Source: Syntrophomonadaceae bacterium (GTDB lineage Bacteria; Bacillota; Syntrophomonadia; Syntrophomonadales; Syntrophomonadaceae). Taken from it: a stretch of DNA of 6,165 bases. The stretch covers positions 1 to 6,165 of the forward strand of contig JAQUGU010000103.1 of NCBI GenBank assembly GCA_028683995.1, in the 5' to 3' direction. Each line of letters starts with the position of its first letter. Positions within the stretch are counted from its first letter, which is position 1. Position numbers and translations under genes: made by a program. Positions 1 to 4,996 of this stretch are shown here, one piece after another. The notes under the pieces were generated by a model that worked only from the letters and a program-made list of their open reading frames with translations, was not told the origin of the DNA and did no database searches.

Positions 1-108
1 CCCGCACTGGTAGCAAAGGTTGATGCTGGTTTCTGCTTCCTTTTCGATTTTATCCAACAAAACCCGGTCACTCTCGGTTAGAGGTACCAATTTAACAGTA
101 CTTTCCAC
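1..108 (-). CDS. HdrC-like heterodisulfide reductase subunit C / 4Fe-4S protein, N-terminal fragment
   Basis: Only the first 36 codons lie in the window; the gene continues past the left edge. The peptide begins MESTVKLVPL and ends INLCYQCG, giving Cys32 and Cys35. CYQCG followed by further cysteines is the first [4Fe-4S] cluster motif of HdrC-type proteins (usually C-x2-C-x2-C-x3-CP), and an entry motif close to the N-terminus fits that family. HdrC-like subunits pass electrons between HdrB, HdrA or related flavin and iron-sulfur partners in the cytoplasm. In non-methanogenic anaerobes they take part in redox-balancing complexes whose substrate is often unknown. The GTG start is chosen because GGAAAGGAG (117-125) lies 8 bases upstream at ideal spacing. 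The gene is divergent from the HD-GYP gene. The motif is partial, so another two-cluster ferredoxin-like protein is possible. Confidence 0.72.
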   Translation of the reverse strand, partial: MESTVKLVPLTESDRVLLDKIEKEAETSINLCYQCG

Positions 109-141
109 AAACTTCGCTCCTTTCCTGGCCCTTACCCCTTT

Positions 142-171
142 ACTATAAACTCATTGGCTGTATGGTTACAA
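142..171 (-). promoter_or_regulatory. Possible sigma-A promoter for the HdrC-like gene
   Basis: On the minus strand a -35-like TTGTAA (166-171, 4 of 6 consensus bases) is followed after 18 bases by TATAGT (142-147, 5 of 6). Transcription would start near 135, giving a leader of about 27 bases to the GTG at 108 that includes the Shine-Dalgarno. The match is reasonable but the region is AT-rich, so chance resemblance is possible. A second TATAAT on the same strand (196-201) has no good -35. Confidence 0.35.
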
Positions 172-287
172 CCTTATATAGCAGGATATTAAGGTATTAT
201 ATGTGTAAACTTTAACCCTCCATATATCACTGGATACTAAAAATTAAGAAATTATCCCAGGTTTTGATATTGATATTTTATTATAAT

Positions 288-308
288 ACAAATATGTCGC
301 ATATTTGT
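288..308. repeat. Perfect 9-bp inverted repeat, candidate operator
   Basis: ACAAATATG (288-296) and CATATTTGT (300-308) are exact reverse complements separated by TCG. The symmetry and short spacer suit a dimeric DNA-binding protein. No T-run follows on either strand, so it is unlikely to be an intrinsic terminator. A TATAAT (282-287) abuts its left arm, but no good -35 precedes that hexamer. Which divergent gene it serves, and by what regulator, cannot be read from the sequence. Confidence 0.45.
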
Positions 309-444
309 GTTAATTCTTTGTTAATATTCGATTATTTCAGGGTATAGATAGCAAAAAGTATATACTGTTAAGGGCAATAAGCGGAAATAGAAATGCTCGG
401 GAATGTAATTATTTCTTGGTATTTCTCCTAGTGCTTGGCGTTTA

Positions 445-453
445 TGGTATAAT
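445..453 (+). promoter_or_regulatory. Extended -10 promoter element for the HD-GYP gene
   Basis: TGGTATAAT has a perfect -10 hexamer (448-453) with the TGn extension that lets sigma-A promoters work with a weak -35. The -35 position at 17-bp spacing (425-430, CTCCTA) is poor. The start site would be near 460, giving a leader of about 35 bases. A second copy, TGGTATAAC (468-476), lies 23 bp downstream and could be a second start or a repeated protein site. Confidence 0.45.
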
Positions 454-473
454 TAATGAGGTCCTTTTGGTAT

Positions 474-489
474 AACCTACAGGTAGGTT
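474..489 (+). promoter_or_regulatory. Inverted repeat overlapping the HD-GYP ribosome binding site
   Basis: AACCTAC (474-480) and GTAGGTT (483-489) are exact reverse complements around AG. The right arm contains most of the Shine-Dalgarno-like AGGTAGG (481-487), 8 bases before the ATG at 496. The site lies about 14-29 bases downstream of the predicted start near 460. It could be an operator, or a small RNA hairpin (about 6 pairs with a 4-base loop) that lowers ribosome access. Which of these applies is not decided by the sequence. Confidence 0.45.
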
Positions 490-495
490 CATAAT

Positions 496-1782
496 ATGGT
501 AAGTATTGATAATATGCCTGATGTTCTGGGTATAGCTATCCTGGGAATGTGCTTTTGTCTACTAACTATTTCCCTTTTTCGCTGGGTAACTAATTACTAT
601 CTAATTAGCAATATCCGGGAATACCTTTTATTTATTTTCCTGGTTATAGCAATTGCCCTGTGGTCAGCAAGACCTCTACTGGATAGTTTCCCGGTTAACC
701 TTCTAGCCTGGAAATGGATTAGTCTTTTAGCTATGGCTTTGTTTCTAAGCCTCTACTTTTTAACCCTACGCCACAACATCGAGGAATCATATTCATTTCG
801 AATACCACTAATGGTAATCGTTATCACGATATTACTGTGCTTGTTCGGCTTGCAACAAAGCAATTGGCAGGAACAGTGGTGGATAATAATAATTACCATT
901 ATTGCTGTAGCAGCAATTCTAGCCTTCAATATTAGTCTGATTATTCACCTGGCCAAAACTGAGCAGAGTAATTTTTACAAATATATTGCTATATTACTTG
1001 CCGGATTTACGGTTCTAATTTCTGTCGATAATATTTCCAGTATTGTGCCACAAATTAATATTATGGCAATTTGCCTGACCGGCGGCCTTTTATTTGTTGT
1101 TTCCCTGGGCGTATACGTTATGGATCAGGCTTATATGAATGCCACCCGGGAACTGGAACAACGCTTTCAGTTGGTGCAAGATAAATATGAAGCTACCGTT
1201 GAGAATATAGAAGATGTGGTCATTTCGCTAGCCCGGACTATTGATGCCAAAGACAGGTACACTGAAGGCCATACGGAAAGGGTAAGCCAGTATGCAGCTT
1301 TCTTAGGGGAAAGATTAGGGATGACCGATAAACAACTGGAAAATCTCAGAATAGGCGCATTAATTCACGATATCGGTAAAATCGGCATTGACCAGAATGT
1401 ACTTAATAAACCTGGTAAACTAACACTTGAAGAAAGACAGCAAATTGAAACCCATCCCATTTTGGGAGAGGAAATCTGCAGTCCTCTAAAATCATTGCAG
1501 GATGTTACCTGTATAATACGCAACCACCATGAACGCTTGGACGGTTCCGGATATCCGGACGGCTTGCAGGGTGATGAGATACCCCTGGAGGCTCGTATAG
1601 TAAGTATTGTTGATGTTTTCGATGCTCTCACCACTGACCGTTCTTATCGTCCGGCTATGAGCATTGAGGCAGCGCTGACTATTATCAGACAGGAGGCTAA
1701 CGAAGGAAAACTAGATGCGTCCTTGGCCAGGGAATTTGAAATTATGCTGCAGGATATGTTTTTACTGGTTGAAGAAACTTGA
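496..1782 (+). CDS. Membrane-anchored HD-GYP domain protein, predicted cyclic di-GMP phosphodiesterase
   Basis: This 428-residue protein has two parts. Residues about 10-210 hold some seven hydrophobic helices (roughly 11-31, 42-57, 70-92, 102-120, 128-152, 161-179, 188-210), resembling the 7TM input regions found on sensor kinases. A charged linker (about 213-240) leads to an HD-GYP domain (about 240-425). Visible HD-GYP landmarks are D253 and H259 (DRYTEGHTERV), the HD pair H291-D292 (LIHDIGKIGI), H320 (ETHPILGEE), H344-H345, the signature GYP at 352-354 and D373/D376 (VDVFDALT). HD-GYP proteins hydrolyse c-di-GMP to pGpG or GMP at a di- or tri-metal centre, and all core ligands appear present. 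No GGDEF, PAS or receiver domain is fused, so the membrane part is the likely sensor of an unknown signal. The ATG at 496 is preceded by AGGTAGG; an internal ATG at 514 has no better site. The MFS gene converges 3 bases downstream. Confidence 0.9.
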   Translation: MVSIDNMPDVLGIAILGMCFCLLTISLFRWVTNYYLISNIREYLLFIFLVIAIALWSARPLLDSFPVNLLAWKWISLLAMALFLSLYFLTLRHNIEESYSFRIPLMVIVITILLCLFGLQQSNWQEQWWIIIITIIAVAAILAFNISLIIHLAKTEQSNFYKYIAILLAGFTVLISVDNISSIVPQINIMAICLTGGLLFVVSLGVYVMDQAYMNATRELEQRFQLVQDKYEATVENIEDVVISLARTIDAKDRYTEGHTERVSQYAAFLGERLGMTDKQLENLRIGALIHDIGKIGIDQNVLNKPGKLTLEERQQIETHPILGEEICSPLKSLQDVTCIIRNHHERLDGSGYPDGLQGDEIPLEARIVSIVDVFDALTTDRSYRPAMSIEAALTIIRQEANEGKLDASLAREFEIMLQDMFLLVEET

Positions 1783-1785
1783 AAC

Positions 1786-2967
1786 CTATTTTGTTCCCTC
1801 ACCTGCTTCAGGTAAAGCCAGTATCTGCAGGTTGGCTTTTATAGTCAGGTAAACTATTACTAAAATCAATGCCCCCGTAAGATAAGGAATCAAGATATTA
1901 AACTCATAGAGAATCCCCCCGGCTACTGGGCCAGCTATTCTGCCCAGGCTGCCGAAAGATTGCATTACCCCTAAAGATGTGCCTTGATTCTGCTTGGAGT
2001 ACCGGGTTACCAGCGATGATGAACTGGGTCCAATTAACGAAGTCCCGATATTGTAAACTGCAGAAGTAAGCAACAATGATAGCATATCGGAAGCAAATAG
2101 GATTAATACCAGGCCAGCAGCAGATATTAACAGGCCTCCTTTCATAAGATTCATATCTCCAAAACGTTTTGCCAATCTGCCTATCAGCCCTCCCTGAATT
2201 ACCACACCTATTACCCCCAATATGGTAAAAACAAAACCAATTTCTCTGGGTCCAAAAGCAGCCCGCCGGGCAGCAAAGTAGACAAAGGTAGCCTCAAACA
2301 TGGTGGTACTAAAGTTTAGTATTAAAACTAGTATGAAAAGTAGAAACAAGGGGTTATTAATCTCCATTGAAGCAGGATTTGGGGTGATGTTTTCGGGTAT
2401 AGACTTTGCCGGGATCAATGTTTCAGGCAGGTAAAAGAGGGCAAAAGGCCAGATCAGCAATGCTAATCCGCCAGCAACAAAAAAGGGTAATGAAAATCCT
2501 TGCTGCCCCAACCAACCACCCAGAGCGGGACCTACAATCATGCCCAATCCCATGGCGGCAGCCATCAATCCTATCCCCTGAGACCTCTCGTCTTCTCCGG
2601 TGATATCAGCCATATAGGCTAAAGCAGTGGGCAACGTAGCTGACGAAATAGCACCAGATAGAATGCGCACGGCAAACATCATCCACAGCTGATCAGTAAA
2701 ACCAAACAGGATAAAGGTGATACCGTAGCCAGAGAGTCCAATAAGTATTACCGGACGCCTGCCTATGCGGTCAGATAAGCGACCCCAGAAAGGGGCAAAC
2801 AGCAAGTGCATCAGGGAATAGATGGCCATAAAAAGACCCAGAATGCTTGCATCCCCACCCATTGAGGTAAGAAAAAATGGCATTACGGGGATGATGATAC
2901 CAAAGCCAACCATAACCAGAAACAGTATAAAAAATAGAATACTGCTGGATCGAATATTATTTCCCAT
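1786..2967 (-). CDS. MFS transporter, 12-helix drug:H+ antiporter type (TetA/multidrug efflux-like)
   Basis: This 393-residue integral membrane protein has the length and layout of 12-TM major facilitator exporters. Motif A, GRLSDRIGRRPV, lies in the loop between helices 2 and 3 (residues 62-73), and a degenerate second copy, GRLAKRFGD, starts the C-terminal half (263-271). Motif C, the antiporter motif, is seen as GLGMIVGPALGG (140-151), with an echo, GRIAGPVAGG, near 342-351. YMADITGEDERSQG (118-131) is typical of the TetA-like branch. A hydrophilic central loop (about 183-205) separates the two six-helix halves. Such proteins export drugs or metabolites in exchange for protons across the cytoplasmic membrane; the substrate cannot be predicted here. 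The ATG at 2967 is preceded by AGGAC (2974-2978) at 6 bases. The gene stands alone, convergent with the HD-GYP gene and divergent from the sigma-54 activator, and nothing suggests a functional link to either. Confidence 0.88.
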   Translation of the reverse strand: MGNNIRSSSILFFILFLVMVGFGIIIPVMPFFLTSMGGDASILGLFMAIYSLMHLLFAPFWGRLSDRIGRRPVILIGLSGYGITFILFGFTDQLWMMFAVRILSGAISSATLPTALAYMADITGEDERSQGIGLMAAAMGLGMIVGPALGGWLGQQGFSLPFFVAGGLALLIWPFALFYLPETLIPAKSIPENITPNPASMEINNPLFLLFILVLILNFSTTMFEATFVYFAARRAAFGPREIGFVFTILGVIGVVIQGGLIGRLAKRFGDMNLMKGGLLISAAGLVLILFASDMLSLLLTSAVYNIGTSLIGPSSSSLVTRYSKQNQGTSLGVMQSFGSLGRIAGPVAGGILYEFNILIPYLTGALILVIVYLTIKANLQILALPEAGEGTK

Positions 2968-2989
2968 TATAAAGTCCTGCCTGTAATAA

Positions 2990-3022
2990 TGACTCTGCTA
3001 ATATTCTTTACACCGAGAGTCA
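2990..3022 (-). promoter_or_regulatory. Weak promoter/operator candidate for the MFS gene
   Basis: TGACTCT (2990-2996) and AGAGTCA (3016-3022) form a 7-bp inverted repeat 19 bases apart. On the minus strand one arm holds a -35-like TTGACT (3018-3023, 5 of 6). The -10 at 17-bp spacing, TAGCAG, is poor. A repressor bridging the two arms would cover such a promoter, as is common for efflux genes, but no regulator gene lies beside it. Confidence 0.22.
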
Positions 3023-3034
3023 ATGTTATTTACA

Positions 3035-3063
3035 TACAGGAGCAAAGGTTAATTTTGCCTGTA
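3035..3063. repeat. Imperfect inverted repeat / potential hairpin
   Basis: TACAG, a two-base bulge (GA) and GCAAA on the left pair with TTTGC and CTGTA on the right, leaving a 7-base loop: ten pairs in all. No T-run follows on either strand, so it is not an intrinsic terminator. It lies about 70-95 bases upstream of the MFS start and could be part of a leader or a binding site. Confidence 0.3.
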
Positions 3064-3174
3064 CCTGGTTACTTGGCAGCGGTAAATCACTTTAACCTTG
3101 GTGAAATTTGAGCTTTAGTACCGGCATGTGGAATTTTTTACATTTATAGATTACAATGGAGGTGCCATAACGTT

Positions 3175-3291
3175 ATGAATGAGTCACTGTATGCAATTGC
3201 TTCATTAAAACACTTGGGGAATTGTATGTGGCCAACCATACCTTATGGCTTTTTCTCTATCATACCTGATAAAAGATTATATAAATTGTAG
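3175..3291 (+). CDS. Possible small ORF, 38 codons, unknown
   Basis: An ATG at 3175 opens a 38-codon frame that ends at a TAG (3289-3291). GGAGGTG (3158-3164) is a good Shine-Dalgarno at a slightly long spacing of 10 bases. The peptide (MNESLYAIASLKHLGNCM..., ending KRLYKL) shows no membrane helix, signal peptide or motif I recognise. It sits upstream of the sigma-54 activator gene on the same strand and could be a leader peptide or a chance ORF. The ribosome site is the only positive evidence. Confidence 0.22.
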   Translation: MNESLYAIASLKHLGNCMWPTIPYGFFSIIPDKRLYKL

Positions 3292-3400
3292 GGAGGTTGT
3301 TTTACAACAGCATCATCAGAAGCTATTCGGTGGGTGTGATGAGGTAGAGATATAAGCGAGATTAACCATGAAAAATGAGCGACATTTAGGTGGGGATAAT

Positions 3401-4786
3401 ATGAAAAAGCTCAGTCAATTAAGTGCCCGGGAATTGGATGCAGTGGAATTAGTCTTAAATGGGGTTGAAGGAGCTATTATAATTGATGAAAACGGCATCA
3501 TAAGGATTTTTACCGATCATTATGCGCGAGAATCAGATTTGAGTAAAGAAGAGGTATTGGGTAAAAGAGTTGACGAAATATTCCCCCATACCCGTCTATT
3601 AGAGGTTTTAAATACGGGGAAAGCCATTACCGCTGATATGTGGGAACTAAACGACAAATCCCGGATTGTCTCTCGGGTTCCCATTATGAATGAAGGCGAG
3701 ATTATCGGGGTACTGGGAATCAATATTTTCCGCTATCTTAATGAAGCCCGCGGGTTCGCTACGCGGATACAGAAGATGTCTTCCGAACTAAAGTACTACA
3801 AAGAAGAGGTTAAACGCATCTATGGGGCCAAGTATTCGCTGGGAGTTATTATTGGAAAAAGTAAAGAAATACTTGAAGCCAAAGAAATGGTTCAAACTAT
3901 AGCCCCAACGAATAATCCGGTACTAATTTATGGTGAAACCGGTACTGGAAAAGAGTTGTTCGCTCATGCTATTCACCAGGAAAGTGCCCGCAGAGAGGGA
4001 CCATTTGTACGAGTAAACTGTGCTGGCATCCCTGATAATCTTATTGAATCCGAGTTATTTGGTTATGAAGAAGGAGCTTTTACCGGGGCCCGTAAAGGCG
4101 GTAAACCTGGTAAATTTGAACTGGCCAATCATGGTAGTATATTTCTGGATGAAGTAAGTGAGTTATCCTCGGCAGCCCAGGCCAAGTTACTGCGGGCTTT
4201 GCAGGAAAATGAAATCGAAAGGGTAGGTTCAACTTCATTAACTTCGGTGGATACCAGGGTCATATCAGCCACCAATATACCCCTGAACAAACTGGTGGCC
4301 GAGGGCAAATTCAGAAAAGACCTGTTTTTCCGCCTCAATACCTTTACTATAACAGTTCCCCCCTTACGAGAGCATTTCAGCGATTTACCTCTACTCTGCC
4401 AGCATTTCATTGACAATTATAACCAGGAAAATGGTACTACTGTAAAAGGTATAAATAATGAAGCCTTGCAACTGCTTGCGTCTTATCACTGGCCGGGTAA
4501 TATCAGAGAACTCAATATTGCCATTGAAAGAGCCTGTATAGATGCCAGGAAAGGTATTCTTACCGTCGATAACCTGCTGCGCTTTACCCAATATATTAGC
4601 GGGCAAAGTGCTATCACCAGGGATTACAGTGACTTCGATATACAAGAAGCCAGGAAGGAAGCGGAAAAGGCAGTAATTATCAGAGCTTTGCAGGCAAGTA
4701 ACAATAACCGTAGAAAGGCAGCAGAACTGTTGGGAATAAGCCGTTCGGCCTTATATAATAAAATTATTGCCCTTAAAATTGACTGA
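3401..4786 (+). CDS. Sigma-54-dependent transcriptional activator with N-terminal PAS domain (PAS-AAA+-Fis HTH)
   Basis: This 461-residue bacterial enhancer-binding protein starts at ATG 3401, which has AGGTGG (3388-3393) at 7 bases. An in-frame ATG at 3368 would add 11 residues but has only a weak site. Residues about 14-115 form a PAS-like sensor and about 122-142 a helical linker. The central AAA+ domain (about 150-390) shows Walker A GETGTGKE (178-185), the sigma-54-contacting GAFTGA loop (225-230), Walker B GSIFLDE (245-251), ISATN (288-292), the arginine-finger segment FRKDLFFRLN (304-313) and GNIREL (366-371). A Fis-type helix-turn-helix closes the protein (about 436-458, RRKAAELLGISRSALYNKI). 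There is no receiver domain, so activation is probably by ligand binding to the PAS domain. The protein would bind upstream DNA and use ATP hydrolysis to open sigma-54 promoters. The CoA-transferase gene downstream, with its own -24/-12 promoter, is the obvious target. Confidence 0.93.
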   Translation: MKKLSQLSARELDAVELVLNGVEGAIIIDENGIIRIFTDHYARESDLSKEEVLGKRVDEIFPHTRLLEVLNTGKAITADMWELNDKSRIVSRVPIMNEGEIIGVLGINIFRYLNEARGFATRIQKMSSELKYYKEEVKRIYGAKYSLGVIIGKSKEILEAKEMVQTIAPTNNPVLIYGETGTGKELFAHAIHQESARREGPFVRVNCAGIPDNLIESELFGYEEGAFTGARKGGKPGKFELANHGSIFLDEVSELSSAAQAKLLRALQENEIERVGSTSLTSVDTRVISATNIPLNKLVAEGKFRKDLFFRLNTFTITVPPLREHFSDLPLLCQHFIDNYNQENGTTVKGINNEALQLLASYHWPGNIRELNIAIERACIDARKGILTVDNLLRFTQYISGQSAITRDYSDFDIQEARKEAEKAVIIRALQASNNNRRKAAELLGISRSALYNKIIALKID

Positions 4787-4809
4787 ATTTTTTGAAATGT
4801 CTCATTTGT

Positions 4810-4877
4810 TGGACTTTAGTCCAGATTAATGGACGCTTAAACCCGCTAAAGATTAACAATAACGAAAAACTAGTCCA
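4810..4877. promoter_or_regulatory. Candidate upstream activator sites (TGGACT/AGTCCA) for the sigma-54 activator
   Basis: TGGACT (4810-4815) and AGTCCA (4818-4823) form a 6-bp dyad with a 2-base centre. Further half-sites follow: TGGAC at 4830-4834 and AGTCCA at 4872-4877. The main dyad lies about 150 bases upstream of the predicted sigma-54 start (4970) and the last half-site about 95 upstream, both in the usual range for enhancer sites. Assigning them to the adjacent activator is inference from position and symmetry. Confidence 0.55.
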
Positions 4878-4929
4878 ATTATCTTGACATTTCCCGATAA
4901 CTGAATATGGTGAAAAGCCCAATATTTAG

Positions 4930-4989
4930 CCTCCCCCAGGGATTGGTACGCAATTTGCAGGATGTAATAAGTATCAATAGAGGGGGAGG
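4930..4989 (+). repeat. Inverted repeat pairing the CoA-transferase Shine-Dalgarno with an upstream complement
   Basis: CCTCCCCC (4930-4937) is the exact reverse complement of GGGGGAGG (4982-4989), which is the CoA-transferase ribosome binding site. One G-U and one A-U pair (4928-4929 with 4990-4991) extend the stem to 10 pairs. The intervening 44 bases hold the -24/-12 promoter, so the left strand would be absent from RNA starting at 4970 and present only in readthrough RNA. A role in blocking translation of readthrough transcripts is inferred. Confidence 0.5.
4943..4959 (+). promoter_or_regulatory. Sigma-54 (-24/-12) promoter for the CoA-transferase gene
   Basis: TTGGTACGCAATTTGCA matches the consensus YTGGCACGRNNNTTGCW at all but two positions (T for C at 4947, C for R at 4951). 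The invariant GG (4945-4946) and GC (4957-4958) are exactly 10 bases apart. Transcription should start near 4970, giving a 27-base leader that includes the Shine-Dalgarno. It lies between a sigma-54 activator gene and a metabolic gene, as expected for a dedicated activator-target pair. Confidence 0.85.
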
Positions 4990-4996
4990 TTTTATT

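Larger units (their letters stand above)
109..495. other. Divergent intergenic region between HdrC-like and HD-GYP genes
   Basis: This AT-rich stretch of 387 bases has no credible gene on either strand. It holds the HdrC Shine-Dalgarno (117-125), a possible minus-strand promoter (142-171), a perfect 9-bp dyad (288-308), a 10-bp palindrome AGTATATACT (357-366), an extended -10 element (445-453) and a dyad over the HD-GYP ribosome binding site (474-489). I looked for a c-di-GMP riboswitch ahead of the HD-GYP gene and saw none of the conserved core segments. Confidence 0.7.
2968..3400. other. Intergenic region between the divergent MFS and sigma-54 activator genes
   Basis: This stretch of 433 bases has no strongly supported gene. 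It contains several dyads: TGACTCT/AGAGTCA (2990-3022), a bulged hairpin (3035-3063), and AAGGTTAA (3045-3052) with TTAACCTT (3092-3099). It also has a doubtful 38-codon ORF (3175-3291) and GTTGT/ACAAC (3296-3308) next to a GGGAGG. No convincing sigma-A or sigma-54 promoter for the activator could be picked out; TACAAT at 3152-3157 lacks a good -35. Confidence 0.6.

Noticed and set aside
318..348. Sigma-A promoter TTGTTA ... TATAGA
   Set aside because: The 19-bp spacing and a 4-of-6 -10 in AT-rich DNA are weaker than the extended -10 at 445-453.
294..495. c-di-GMP riboswitch ahead of the HD-GYP gene
   Set aside because: None of the conserved GEMM core segments or paired stems could be found in the leader.
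1365..1634. 89-codon minus-strand ORF
   Set aside because: It lies wholly inside the HD-GYP coding sequence, whose motifs fix the real frame; no ribosome site or recognisable domain.
1801..1813. ACCTG-CTT-CAGGT hairpin near the convergent stops, as a terminator
   Set aside because: Five-pair stem with no following T-run on either strand, and inside the MFS coding sequence.
2406..2603. 65-codon plus-strand ORF
   Set aside because: Antisense shadow inside the MFS transporter gene; basic, low-complexity product with no domain.
3064..3081. Possible sigma-54 promoter (CTGG ... GC with 10-base spacing)
   Set aside because: The -12 part reads GCAGC and not TTGCA, and the -24 part lacks the CACG; only the GG/GC spacing fits.
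3520..3723. 67-codon minus-strand ORF
   Set aside because: Antisense to the PAS region of the sigma-54 activator; no independent support.
4129..4645. Two minus-strand ORFs (4129-4416 and 4391-4645)
   Set aside because: Antisense to the AAA+ domain of the activator, where the conserved motifs on the plus strand are unambiguous.
4775..4793. AAAATT/AATTTT dyad followed by Ts at the end of the activator gene, as a terminator
   Set aside because: The stem is all A-T with six pairs and overlaps the stop codon, too weak for an intrinsic terminator.
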